A stretch of 64,000 nt of DNA from Pomphorhynchus laevis (GCA_012934845.2 WNNJ02001999.1:25133-89132), one strand, 5' to 3'; numbered from the stretch's first letter, positions 33,255 through 44,680 are shown. The notes: generated from the sequence alone by a model not told the origin. Translations and numbers: made by a program.

Positions 33255-34760
33255 AATGATCTATTAAAAAAAGGATTTATTTTAACGTGGCAAATGCGTG
33301 CCAGCGCACGCTTACATGACCACAACAAAACAAGACTGTGAATCAGGTGTCGAGAAGGTGTGAACGGAGGAGGTGTTTGAATGTGATAAAGGAGGGAGCG
33401 CGGCGGACGTCGAGAGGGAGTTGATTCCAGGCGAGTGAGGCGGCGACGAGGAAGGATCGGAGACCGTAGTTGTTGGAGTAATTAGGAACGTGGAGTAAGA
33501 GGGTATGACAGGAACGAAGCGATAGCGAGGTGGGGCGAGTATCGTCTAAGAAAGGAAGGTTGATGAACGATGGGGAGCCGACAGCGATGAGACGAAAAGT
33601 AACGAGAAGAAGGCGGAGTTTGATGCGGATGTGGATGGTAGGTCAGGAGAGTTGGGCTAAAATATGTGGATGTGTGGTCGAAGCGACAAAGACGAAAGAG
33701 CACTCGAACGGCGGTGTTGATTATTCGTTGTAGTGGTAGGATGATGGATTTTGGAGAATTGGCGAAAAGGCTAAGGCAGTAATCGATTTTAGGGAAAAGA
33801 AGCGATGAAAGAAGAGACATACAAGAACGGAAGTCGATAAGGGGGCGGATACGGCGGATGTCACGGAGAATTAAGTTAGACGAGCGGACCTTGTCACGGA
33901 CGAAGGGTTTAAGGGAAAGGTGATCATCGAAATGGAAGCCTAAGAAAGTGAGATTGTGGACTATAGGGATGATCGATGAGGCAAAAGATACAATGGGAGG
34001 AGATATGTTTGGTTTACGGGGAAGGATCCACATTATTTTGGACTTTTCGGCGTTTAGAACGAGATGGAGATTGGAGAGACGTTTGTAGATAGAAGAAAGA
34101 CAGTTGGAGGCAGAAATGCCGATATCGTGTATGCGATGTGCGGGTGCATGAGCATAGATTAGAATGTCATCGGCGTATTGCATGACGTTAAAGGAGTAAG
34201 GTTTGATAAATAGAGAGAGATCGCCAAGCAAAAGAGAGAAAAAGCAGGGGACCTAGGACTGAACCTTGTGGGACCCCGCAAAAAATAGGGATGGGAGGGG
34301 AGGATGATGAATTAGAACAGACGCGAAAGGAACGGTCGGATAGATATGAGGCGAACCATGCTACGGAGGAGGAAGAAAAACCGTAATCATAACGAAGGCG
34401 AGAAAGGAGGACGGAGTGGTCGACAATGTCGAATGCGGAGGAGAGGTCGAGGGAGATGAGAACACTATATAGAGCCTTGTCTCGAGAAATGAGTAAGTCG
34501 TTGTACACTTTTATGCATGCGATTTCTGTCGAGTGATTAGAGCGGAAAGCGGATTGGAAAGGAGGGTACAGATTGGATGAGGAGAGATAAGCGTTGATTT
34601 GTATTAAGATGAGGCGTTCTAAGAGCTTTGAAAGAGTAGGGAGTAGTGAAATGGGGCGATATCTAGAAGGAAGGGAGGGGTCGAGCGATTGTTTCTTAAG
34701 GTGGGGACGAACGATTGCGGATTTCCAGTGTGAAGGGAAGATACGGCTGCGGATCTTCCC
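33255..34760 (-). mobile_element. Family C LINE, 5'-truncated, young
   Basis: The 3' end (low coordinate) has the terminal AAATAAATCCTTTTTTTA and hairpin GCGTG..CACGC at 33296-33311 on the plus strand. The RT runs from about 34760 down to 33482. By eye it is about 98% identical to the same part of the copy at 44681-46186, and it breaks off within the RT at GCGGAT. The RT frame is broken once near 34240. This is a typical target-primed 5' truncation. Confidence 0.93.
33482..34508 (-). pseudogene. RT of the truncated family C copy
   Basis: Two overlapping minus-strand frames hold LDLSSAFDIVDHSVLLSRL, GVPQGSVLGPLLF, MQYADDILIYAHAPAHRI and LTFLGFHFDDHLSLKPFVRD. One base shift near 34240-34250 separates the frames. 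The final part also reads out of frame relative to the open copy at 44756. Confidence 0.88.
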
Positions 34761-35581
34761 TATATACTGAGAGCATTCAAACTCACAAATTTAGAGCCTA
34801 TTTCGATTATATTGACTATGAGGGGTTAACTGAACGCTTTCAATTTCAAATCTATGTAATGGAAGCAAACAATGTAATACTAAGCAAAAATTGATATATT
34901 AATTTCCTGTTCACTGGTGTCAATATATAGCTAATCTCGATTGAACATAATAAGTAACCCATTGTCAAAGTGGGTTATCGTTGTAGCCATTAGGGATCGT
35001 ATTGTACGAATAAAATCGTCTGCTATAACTGCAAATAAGGAAATTACACAAACGATAACTGTCCCGGGAGAATGCCCTCAATTTGTCTTAAATATGGAAT
35101 AAAACAAGGCATACAGCCGCAAGTACAGCTGTTTTGAATACACATGGTCTAACGAAACTATAAAGGCCCAGCACGTATGACATGGCTACCGTGTCCGAAA
35201 TTTATAACCCTAATTATCAAAAAACTATGTTTATTGTCATAAAAGGCAATCAACTCAATTAGCTACACTGATCCATCAGTGGACACTAATCTACATCATC
35301 TAAAAACACTCTTCCTCCCTAATTGTGAGCATTACAGTGTGATGAAACTTACCAAACGTACTGGTAGCATTCCTACCAGTAAAACCGAAGCACATCGCCG
35401 GTGAAGAAAATATTCCTGTGGCAGGCGATGCAAGTATGAAAGTAGTCCCTACTGCTTGCAATGCTTGCTAAGAGACCTTCGTTTTCAGCTGTTGTTTCAC
35501 ACAATGGAAAATAATCCAGCCCCATTTCCACTAATTATTATCCAATAAATACTAAATCCATAATCTTCTTCCATTTCAAAT
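34761..35581. other. Spacer, no gene seen
   Basis: About 820 bp of mixed-composition sequence without a long ORF or recognisable repeat. Confidence 0.5.
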
Positions 35582-35749
35582 ATATAGTTATTACAGGAAC
35601 AAAGAAGCAGAAATTATCTTTTATCTGATAAAAAATCTATATTTCGATAGCTTCTGCTATCATCATGATGATAGTAGGAGCTATCGAAATATGGAATTTT
35701 TATCAAATAAAGGATAATTTCTGCTTCTTTGTTGCTGTATTAACTATAT
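35582..35749. repeat. Loopless palindrome, about 84-bp arms, hammerhead-like hairpin in each arm
   Basis: The axis lies between 35665 and 35666. The arms match over about 84 bp with roughly ten differences. Each arm contains TGATGATAG, a short loop, CTATC and then GAAATAT: a hairpin followed by GAAA. This resembles PLE-end hammerhead motifs such as the one at 8804-8858. The outer parts contain AAGAAGCAGAAATTAT. No ORF. Confidence 0.85.
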
Positions 35750-36394
35750 CATTATTATCCAGTTGAATTTATAAAGTGCTTCTGACCTTCATTTTTTGCC
35801 AGGTCGAGATGCAGATGCCCTTTACGGAAATAAAATAGACACAATTGATTGACATTAATTGATTCCTAGACATTAATTGATTTTAATCCACCTTTAAATA
35901 CACCTTTACTATGTACATAACCCCATCCCACTTCAGAGAGAGATAAAAAATATCTATCTGGATCAAATAATCAGTAGTAGCTACGATGTGAATAATCGGT
36001 AGTGGCTACAATCTACTTTATCGAGATATTGTTCGTTTTTTTAATATTTCACATTCGGTACTTCAGATATGGCAGATCATACTTATTTACCAAGACGTAC
36101 ATATTAATAGCAAATGATGATAAATCTTTTGTGAACAAGACGGAGATTCAATTAGAAATTATGGTTCTAATCGATAAAAGAATTGATGTGTACACAAAGA
36201 ATATGGAACTGTTGTTTAACAATGTACAATGGTTCTTTTTTCACGTCATTCAGCAATAACGAGAGGTCATTACCTCCCCTATCGACAGATCAATATTGGT
36301 TATAAATTGCCGTAAATTTTAAATGTAAAAGGAAGGCTAGTTTCTTTAAAATCCGCGATTATTTAGTAAAGAGACATTTTATTTAATAATAGAT
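35750..36394. other. Spacer with one doubtful ORF
   Basis: An ORF at 36002-36259 (+) contains VLIDKRIDVYTKNMELL, weakly like the end of family B ORF1 (IVDARLQIYKDEIRAL). I would not call it without an alignment. Nothing else is seen. Confidence 0.35.
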
Positions 36395-37925
36395 GTATCT
36401 CTTTGCTCCGTTCTATCTCCAATCTGGTACTTATCCGCTTCCACTATTCTCTAAAACCTCGTTTGCGCGATCAACATATTATGATATAAGCTGATGATAC
36501 CAGACCCAGAATCAAAGGTGTTATCTCTAGAATTACTTATCTATTATGAGATTTAAAGTTCAGTTGGTTTTAGTTTCTAATTACTTTTAGCATTACAAGT
36601 AAAACATCTTTTGGGTTATTCGTTCTTTCCTCTCTGTATCTCTTCTCTCAGAATTTCTTAATTCAACCGTTCTTTCTATTATTATTCATCTTACTTTCTT
36701 GGGAGTTCATTTCGACAACTGTCCTTCTTTCGATTTCTTCGTTCGCGACAAAAGCTGGTCTTGCAATCTCATAGATCGCGATTTTCAGCGTGTTAGCAGC
36801 CACTTGATTTAAACTCAAATTACTCTCTTAGTCCTAATATATTGTTTACAAAGATCGACGATTAGCATTCTTTTTGCTTTCTTTTCTAAATCCACTCGTC
36901 TTCCTCTATATCGCCTTCTATATTTCACCGTGCATATCAATTTTCGTCTCAGCAGTTCGATTACATCTCATCTTGCCTCTCTAAACTCAGCTGACTATGC
37001 AAACTTTGTATCCTTTGTATTACTTTTCGACAACTGTCCTTCTTCCGATTTCTTCGTTCGCGACAAAAGCTGATCTTGCAATCTCATAGATCGCGATTTT
37101 CACCGTGTTAGGAGCTTGCTTGATTAAAACTTCAGTTGCTCTCTTATTCCTAGTATATTGTTTACTAAGATCGACAATTATCATTATTTTTGCTTTCTTT
37201 TCTAATTCCTCTCTTATTCCTCTATAGCGCCTTGTGAATTTCACCGTGCATATCATTTTTCGTCTCAGCAGTTCGATTACATCTCATCTTGCATCTCTAA
37301 ACTTACCTGACTATACAACCTTTGTATCATTTGTATTACTAATCGACAACTGTCCTTCTTCCGATTTCTTCGTTCGCGACAAAAGCTGATCTTGCAATCT
37401 CATAGATCGCGATTTTCACCGTGTTAGGAGCTCGCTTGATTTAAACTCCAGTTACACTCTTATTCCTAGTATATTGTTTACTAATATTGACGATTATCAT
37501 TATTTTTGCTTTCTTTTCTAAATCCTCTTTTATTCCTCTATAGCGCCTTGTGAATTTTGCCGTGTATATCCTTTTTCGCCTCCGCAGTATGATTAAATCT
37601 TCTATTGCCTCCCTAAGTTCAGCTAACTATGGAAAACGGCATTATATTCTGTATCCCTTATTTCACTTTTCGACCCATTTTCTTAAACTCATCTTCTTAT
37701 ATGAATCTTCCTAAACTTACCGAATTCAGCCTTACCTCAATAAATCTTCGTTTGTGACTATTCTTCTCTATGTTCCATCATTTTTTTTCAAACGATGACT
37801 AGCGTTTCTTTTTTTATTGCCGATCGTATTCTCTGGAATAAACTTCCTCTTGCCATCCGCTCAACTGCCTCCTTTTCATCATTCAAGCATAGTATCCGTT
37901 CTTTTTTGTTCCTTAATAATTGATT
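36395..37925 (+). mobile_element. Family C LINE remnant (RT thumb and tail) containing a 315-bp triplication
   Basis: The plus strand reads LGVHFDNCPSFDFFVRDKSW, matching LGFHFDDHLSLKPFVRDK of other family C copies. Near the end it reads SIADRILWNKLPLAIRS and FKHSIRSFLFLNN with a stop, matching the family C C-terminus. The thumb region is present three times in tandem. The sequence is heavily decayed. Confidence 0.8.
36713..37660 (+). repeat. Tandem triplication, 315-316 bp unit, from a LINE RT thumb
   Basis: CGACAACTGTCCTTC starts each unit at 36713, 37028 and 37344. GCAATCTCATAGATCGCGAT recurs in all three. Units 2 and 3 are more like each other than like unit 1. Confidence 0.95.
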
Positions 37926-38020
37926 CGATTATTCAAACTTAGACGTAGTTGCGTGCAAGTCTTTGATTAGATTGTTGTATCGATCACTCATTATAGACTT
38001 GTGAAATACAGTTTGAATTG

Positions 38021-38067
38021 TTTTTATTGGAGCTTTCGACCAAACGGTCCTTGTCAACAGATAAAAA
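38021..38067 (-). ncRNA. Hammerhead-like hairpin at the PLE 3' end, degenerate core
   Basis: On the minus strand TTTTTAT and ATAAAAA close a stem around GTTGACAAG, a 4-bp hairpin GACC-GTTT-GGTC, and GAAAGC. Order and spacing fit a type I hammerhead, but CUGANGA is not intact. Confidence 0.4.
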
Positions 38068-38407
38068 TCAAACAGAATTAAAATGACAGTACAGAGATAC
38101 AAGTTTTATACTAGGAATACAACGGAAGAAGTTCATTCGTTTACGTGATACCGTCCACAATTTCATGCGATACTGGTAATCGTAGTGACCAGTTAGACTT
38201 ATTTCCGGCCATCGGATTCGCTTCGGAATTTATTAAGATTGATTCTTTTATAAGACGACGTTGCAAGTTGTTTTCAACACAGATAATCTTAGCTTTTCCA
38301 AAGTCAATCCCATGATCGGTCGATAGGACGTGGTTGACAATGACAGACGAGGAGTCACCCCGTTTTAGCGCATATCGATGCTGATAAATGCGCTTGGAGA
38401 ATGTTTG

Positions 38408-38713
38408 TCAGGTTTGTCCTACATAACCCGCGTCACAATCTTGGCAAGGAATGCGGTATACGCCACTTACAGGGGACAATTTTGGTTTCTTTTTGAACAT
38501 CCCAGATAAAGTGCAACATTTTTTGTGGTAAATTCGAATATTCGTCAATTCTGAGCGCTTTAGATCGTTTTGTATTGATCTGCTGCACGAGTCGTTGATA
38601 AAGGTAGTGCCAATATACGAGGTCAGACTTGGGACTGTGTTTGTTCTAACCTCATCTGGTTTAGATAAGTTCATGCGACGACGTAGTTGTTTCTTTGACT
38701 GTTTTTCAGCCAT
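38408..38713 (-). pseudogene. Linker and start of the GIY-YIG domain of the decayed PLE
   Basis: 101 codons: a basic linker (KKQLRRRMNLSKPDEV), KKCCTLSGMFKKKP, and PVSGVYRIPCQDCDAGYVG at the end. The CQDC pair inside the GIY-YIG start fits the zinc-binding insert seen in PLE endonucleases. The domain continues in another frame down to about 38150. Confidence 0.85.
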
Positions 38714-39542
38714 AATGATTGCCCATTTTGGGTATCTCTTTGTGTAAGTTTTTTCTTTATGGCCATTTGTTCGTAAAAAGCGGTTCGTTTAGATGAGCAA
38801 ATAAGAGCCGGTCGTGTCAACAAAGAAATCACAGTAGATATTTTGTAGTGATCTAACATATGTGTGTGCCAAGGTGGCGGGCACCAAGAAATACCTGGTT
38901 TCCTGAACACTGATGTAATGACGCTGCTATCGTGTCGCTTGACCAAGACGTCCAAGAAGGAAATAGAGCTGGTACTGCTCTCGAATCATACATCCCATTG
39001 GATTGCAGAGTCTTTTCCATTGAGCGAGCTTTCTAATTCATTCAGTGAGGGTTTCTCACTCAGCACCATAAAGACATCGTCGACGTATCTCCACCAGTAT
39101 TTTAGGGACGGTATGAAAGAGTAAACATCCGCCTCCCAGGAACTCATATAGATGTTTGCGAGTGTCGGTCCTAACGGAGAGCCCATGGCTACACCATCGA
39201 TCTAATCATAAATATTTTCATTGAACAAGAATGAATTTTTGGAGGTGCACCATTGTATGAGACTCGACCATTGGGATATAGTGAGTTTCGGTGTTGTGCA
39301 ATGCTCAGTGAGGAGTTTACTTGCCATTTGAACGGAAGACTCCAGCGGAACGTTAGTAAATAGGGACTTCACGTCGGCAGTTGCAAAGAAGTACGAAGAT
39401 CTGTACACATGGCTTACGGAACAGGCAAAGTGAGGTCCATCCTTTATGAAAGACGATGTCCGTGGCATGTTAGAAACGATAAGACTGTTGATCATTTTGG
39501 CGAGATTATGACAGAATGAACCGTAGCTAGCGATAATAGGCC

Positions 39543-40130
39543 TCATTTGAAGAACAGGCTTTGTATCTTAGGGAGAAGATACATAAAGCTGCTCCTGGAT
39601 CTGTTGGAAAAAGCCTTTTTGTACCAACTTTCATCAATTGCCTTTGTAGTCAGTAATTCTTTCAACTCCTGATTAAATAGTTTTTCGCGATTAATTGTTG
39701 GATCTTTGTTGAGAAGTTTAAACTTGTTTCCTTGAAGTAGACTTATTCCAGATTCGATGTACACATTTTTGTTCAATATCACCAACGAACGACCCTTATC
39801 GGCCTTGCAGATAATAATCGATTTATCTTTTCTCAAGCTCTTGAGAGCCCTGAGTTCTTCGCCTGTCATATTCATTTGGATGCGATTAAGACTTGAACGG
39901 GATTGGAAATCATTCGTGGTCACAACAAATGTGGCTGACGGTGGTAAGTAGTTTAGCATAATTTCGGAATCACATCGGATCTCGATGGGATGTATGCTTG
40001 GGGTAGGAATAAAATCAGGTCCCCAGTTTAAAACTGTGACTTTAACATCTGATAACGGACGTTGGGAATAATTATTCAAACTCTTTAAAACTCTCTCATA
40101 CATCAACATCAACATATTGACATTGTTCAT
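39543..40130 (-). pseudogene. N-terminal RT part of the decayed PLE
   Basis: 195 codons: an N-terminal region of unknown fold, then KSLRKDKSIIICKADKGRS (the first RT motif of PLEs) and SRSSFMYLLPKIQ. The next frame (39546-39202) continues with the RPIIAS motif and LTISQWSSLIQWC. The RT copies element RNA at a nicked target. Confidence 0.85.
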
Positions 40131-40140
40131 ACTTTTTTGT

Positions 40141-40285
40141 TTTTCGTTATTTTTTATTTCGTGTAAAATCTGTAAACTTGTTATTTAGTGGACTTGTAAG
40201 TGGATGTATATCCACCAGATCCACTTTAAGAAACCTGTATTCTCTTTAATTCTTCTAAACGTATTTGTTTGTATTTTATTGACGA
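40141..40285. other. Short spacer, 5' flank of the PLE
   Basis: No gene seen. Confidence 0.4.
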
Positions 40286-40690
40286 ACTTAAGTTTTCAAA
40301 AAAGCTCAAGAGACTATCCACATTTTCTACCTTTATGGTAAATCAACCCTTTTCCTTTTACATATTGGGTAAAATACCTGGGTTTACCGTTTTGGTAAAT
40401 TAACCTGCTGGATGGGGCTTGAATATATTCAAGAATGTCCTGAATAGAGCAACAACGTTTGTCAAGAATGTCAGACGTTGAAGAATGTTTAGGATATTAA
40501 AGGATGTTGAAGAATGTCCTGAACATCAAGAATGTACATGATATTCAATAATGCCCTGAACCTAACGCCTGTCATTAAGATGCGTGTCATTTCATGCGTG
40601 TCTTTGTCTTGGCTATATCTGGATTCGTATTATTTTTAAGAAGTCTTCCCTGGGAACGAAGACTAATATTTCTTAAGCTCTTTATTTGAG
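40286..40690 (+). mobile_element. Family B LINE fragment (ORF2 C-terminal region), heavily decayed
   Basis: The sequence reads KKLKRLSTF, then LGKIPGFTVLVN (compare KYLGFTVTVNWSA), and near the end SGFVLFLRSLPWERR (compare SGLVFFSRGRPPEQRL). Between them, 40430-40560 is a loose repeat of AAGAATGT(CCTGAA) motifs that replaces the expected coding sequence. Confidence 0.7.
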
Positions 40691-40974
40691 TACATATACA
40701 CGTATGGATCTTACATTCGTTAAGATAGATCTTAAGGAATCTACATTCAAATGTAATTGGAAAGCGTATATCTACAATGTATGACTGTATCAAATGTCAG
40801 GTAGATATCAAGGGTCAAATCGTGAAAAGGTTTGAACCATTATTTTGTCACTTATATCTAAAATTAAATATTAATTCTCATGTAAAAGTAATTCATTATA
40901 TTTATTTAAGCAACCGCTACATTCACAGATCGGAAAATTCTAATGCATATTTTTACTAATTTCAATCTTAGATT

Positions 40975-41256
40975 TTAAAGCCGATTAATTTCAGTTGCAA
41001 TATATTTATCCGATTCACTTTGTTTTATCTTTAAATTGTATAATGAGCCAATGTGAAATTCCGGAATTTCGTTACTTCTTATCGAATAACCAACTTCCAT
41101 CTGTTCCGGAATTCCCTTGTAGCCACAGCATTTAGAATTTACATCAGATAGAGTAAGATCAAATGTTCTTACTGGTGGCATTGACAGTGCTACTGGTCCG
41201 GTTTTGACAGATTCAAGAGTCGCTGTTATATCACAAATGTCTCCACTTGCAGCCAT
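40975..41256 (-). CDS. Unrecognised 93-codon ORF, possible host gene or exon
   Basis: ATG to TAA on the minus strand. The peptide starts MAASGDICDITATLE and contains PVALSMPPVRTFDLTLSDV, a KCCGYKGIPEQ segment and HIGSLYNLKIKQSESDK. It is fairly balanced in composition, with no long simple runs, signal peptide or transmembrane segment. I do not recognise the family. The alternating hydrophobic pattern in the middle and end suggests beta strands, perhaps an OB-fold-like or beta-sandwich piece, but that is a guess. It sits in AT-rich sequence free of transposon remains, which favours a host origin. It may be a complete small gene or one exon, with CAG just before the ATG as a possible acceptor. 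Confidence 0.5.
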   Translation of the reverse strand: MAASGDICDITATLESVKTGPVALSMPPVRTFDLTLSDVNSKCCGYKGIPEQMEVGYSIRSNEIPEFHIGSLYNLKIKQSESDKYIATEINRL

Positions 41257-42535
41257 CTGTTACAGTTAAGTTTGATCAGTCTGTATCTGTTTTAAGTATA
41301 TATGATCTGTTCGGTTGTAGAATATATGAATTTATAAAGCAAAAAGTATAGGTGTGTCGATTTGCTAAAATATAATTGTCATTAATCACATAATTTCGCC
41401 TGCTTCTATATTTATGATCCAGCTTAACATTGCTATCTATATCACGGCATATACTTACAGCTTAACATATGCTATTTCAGAGTAAATTTTACACATTTTT
41501 ATAGAAAAAACTGTAAGACACGCGTCGAGAACTATAATAGAGAACTATTCTCTTTATAGATAAACAAAGTGGTGAACTCGTGATTAATGGAAAATATAGT
41601 TTGTAAAGGATACAAAAAGTCAGAAGGCGCAATATTTTTTCAGCAATAATACAACAAAATTATAAATAGTCAAAATATAAGAAATATGAAATTTTAGCTT
41701 AATAAATTATGCTATTGATTATTATGATTATTATGCTATTTATTATCTACAATAAATAGATTTTTTAAATCTGGAAGAATTAGTAAACAATAGTTTCAAA
41801 GTAAATGTTTAAAATGAAATTTGATAAAATTGAAAAGCTTATCAAATTTAATCATTAGAAACAATGTTTGGCCTTTCTCCTAGCATTAATAAACGGTTTA
41901 CTTTCAAAGTATTTTCAACATAAAAGGGTGAGAAACTTTTCATACTAGGGTGAAAAGTTGCGAACTTGATATGCATTATGTTTTGAAGTGATTCTCCTTC
42001 AGCCCAAGATAGAAAATAAGCTTATCGCAACAAATATCAAATATGAAGTTAGCCTTGACATCATAAATTTGTTGAAAAGTAATTTTTATCAAAGCCTTGA
42101 GTAATTTGATTTTTAAATGGGACAAATTATTAGTTAATAATTAAAGTTAATTAACAATATGTTTAAACGGTATATTTTTACATTATATTTTTATAATTAA
42201 ATATTTTTTATAATTTACATGTAAATCATCGGTTAAAATAAATGTTTAATCGATAATTGTATAGTTTGCTCTTAAACTTCTCAGATATCCAAGTTTATAA
42301 CCCGAAATCCAGAGTCGTTGCATGTCGTTGTATCCATTTACTGGTTATTATTTATTTTATTTAAAAATAAATAATATTTATTTACTAATAAATAATCAGT
42401 ATGTGTTTAGTGGCAAACTGATGGTCACATACAATCATTATCTCATCCATATTGAATAGATAAAAGAAGAATTTGGCAATTGTGCTGCTAGAAAATATAG
42501 AGTTCGCATTAACTAAATTTGAGCAAATATATTTT
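41257..42535. other. AT-rich spacer, no gene seen
   Basis: About 1.3 kb, strongly AT-rich. A simple palindromic AT stretch (ATTTATTTTATTTAAAAATAAATAATATTTATT-type, about 42350-42385) is the only structure noted. Confidence 0.55.
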
Positions 42536-42762
42536 TTAAATAGATTGCAATACTGCACCAACAAAAGAAATAAATACCGCATCATACTCCCTACATACAT
42601 TGCTTCGGAAGCAAGGTGCGTATCGAAGTAAATAATTTAACCATGGTATGTTAAATGCGTTTCGAGGCAGGCAAATAGCGTCGTGCTTGGACAATTTCGT
42701 CAGCCAAGAGCAAAGCTGTCCGAGCTTATAAATGAATTCTTCTAAAGCGTGATCAAAAAATG
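42536..42762 (-). other. Coding-like stretch of unknown origin
   Basis: The minus strand stays open through LGQLCSWLTKLSKHDAICL and PWLNYLLRYAPCFRSNV, ending GAVLQSI. It is richer in GC than its surroundings, and CTTTAG could serve as an acceptor. I do not recognise it. It is continuous with family C sequence only by chance of frame. Confidence 0.3.
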
Positions 42763-44680
42763 ATTTATTTTTACATGGCAAATGAATGCCGGCGCACGCT
42801 AACATGACCACAACAACAAAAATATAAGTCATGTGTCGAGAAGGTGGGAACGGAGGCGGTATTTGAATGTAAAAGGAGGGAGCGTGGCATATGTCGAGAG
42901 GGAGCTGATTCCAGTCGAGTGAATAGACAACGAGGAAGGATCGGAAATCGTACTTGTTAGAGTAATTGGGAACGTATAGTAAGAGGGAATTACGGGAACG
43001 CAGCGATAGAGAGGTGGGGCGAGTGCCGTCTAAGAAGGGGATGTTGATGAACGATGGGGAGCCAACAGCGATGAGAACAAAATTTACAAGAAGAAGGCGG
43101 AGTTGAATGCGGATGTTGATGGTGGACCAGGCCAGTTGGGAAAGATATGTGGATGTGTGATCAAAGCGACGAAGACGTAGGTGCACTCGAACGGTGGAGT
43201 TGATGATGCGTTGTAGGGATAGTATGATAGATTTTGGAGAGTTGTCGAAAAGGCTGAGGCAGTAATCGATTATAGGGAAAATAAGCTATAAGAACGGAAG
43301 TCGATAAGGGGACATACGGCTGATGTCACAGAGAATTAAGTTAGACGAGCGGACCTTTTCGCGGACGAAGGGTTTAAGGGAAATGTGATCATCGAAATGG
43401 AATCCTTAAAAAGTGAGATTGTGGACTATGAGGATGATTAATGAGGCAAAAGATACAGAGGAGGAGATATGTTAGATTGACGAAGGATGATTCACATTAT
43501 GTTAGACTTGTCTGGGTTTAGAACGAGACGAAGATGGGAGAGACGTTTGTAGATAGAAGAAAGATAGTTGGATGCAGAAATTGCGATATCGTGTATGGGA
43601 TGGGTGAGTGCATGAGCATATATGAGGATGTTATCGGCCTATTGCATGACGTTAAAGGAGTAAGGTTTGATAAACGGAGAGAGATCGCCCAGTAGAGGAG
43701 AGAAAATCAGGGATCCTAGGACTGATGTAGAGGATGATGAATTTGAACAGACCGAAAAGAACGGTCTGATAGATATGAATCAAACCATGCTATAGATGAG
43801 AAAGAAAAGCGTAATCATAACAAAGGGGAGAAAGGAGGATGGAGTGGTCGACGATGTCGAAGGCGGAGGCGAGGTCGAGCGAGATTAGAACACTATATAG
43901 AACCTTGTCACGAGAAATGAGTAGGTCGTTGTAAACTTTCATGCAGGCGATTTCTGTGGAGTGATTATAGCGGAAAGCGGATTGGAAAGGAGGGTACAGA
44001 TTGGATGAAGAGCGATCAACGTTGATTTGTATTAATATAAGGCGCGCTAAGAGCTTGGAAAGAGTAGGGAGGAGTGAAATCGGACGATAGCTAGAGGGGA
44101 GTGGAGGGGTCGAGCGATTGTTAAGGAGGGTACAAACGATGGCGAATTTTCAGTGTGAAGGAAATATACGTTTGCAGATTGACGAGTTAAACAAGGTGGT
44201 GAGGAATGGGTATATCGATTAGCATATGGATTTAAGTATGGGGGTAGGTATGGGATTGACAGGTTAATAAATCGAAATGTTATCGACAGGTTATGAGTGG
44301 AAGGATCGTTGAGGTTGGTGGAGGTGATTTTCATTAACGGATGTAGGTTATTGAGAAACGAGACAGGAGGGACGAAACGGGAGAGTCGGAGAGTAAAAAT
44401 GATATTGGATGGAAAGTGTATATGGTGATAGGATCAGTGGGTGAATAAAGTACATCAGAAATGACGAGGTAGTTTGAGTGGACGTGTCGAGGTTGATATG
44501 TGCCGATGCGAGAGGTTGCGGATTAGTTTGTGGCACAAAATCCACAGGGAAGTCTTCTTCAGACTTAATGTTGTCGCATGCGATTGTGGTCCAGACGCTG
44601 CAGTCGTGTGTCGAGCAATGTACTTGTAGTTGGGCACGTTTTGTGTCGGTCGTTACTGTTTTCTTACGTCCTCCCATTAA
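42763..44680 (-). mobile_element. Family C LINE with a large internal deletion
   Basis: The 5' end (high coordinate) starts at ORF1 MGGRKKTVTTDTK (44677) with HDCSVWTTIACD. After about 400 bp it switches near 44270 to the region just before the RT fingers (PYLNPYANRYTHSSPPCL). The endonuclease is therefore missing. The RT and tail follow in broken frames (HLRLRRFDHTSTYLSQLAW near 43180), then the 3' terminal sequence at 42763-42800. Confidence 0.88.

Larger units (their letters stand above)
38021..40140 (-). mobile_element. Penelope-like element with GIY-YIG endonuclease, decayed
   Basis: On the minus strand an ATG at 40130 opens the N-terminal RT part (IICKADKGRSLVIL; MYLLPKIQ). Then come MRPIIASYGSF, FATADVKSLFTNVPLE, VAMGSPLGPTLANIYM and WRYVDDVFMVLSE, then RKPGISWCPPPWHTHMLDHY. 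Last is the GIY-YIG domain start GVYRIPCQDCDAGYVGQT with its YQHRYALKRGDSS continuation. This RT-then-GIY-YIG order defines PLEs. Several breaks interrupt it. The 3' end carries a hammerhead-like hairpin. Confidence 0.93.
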
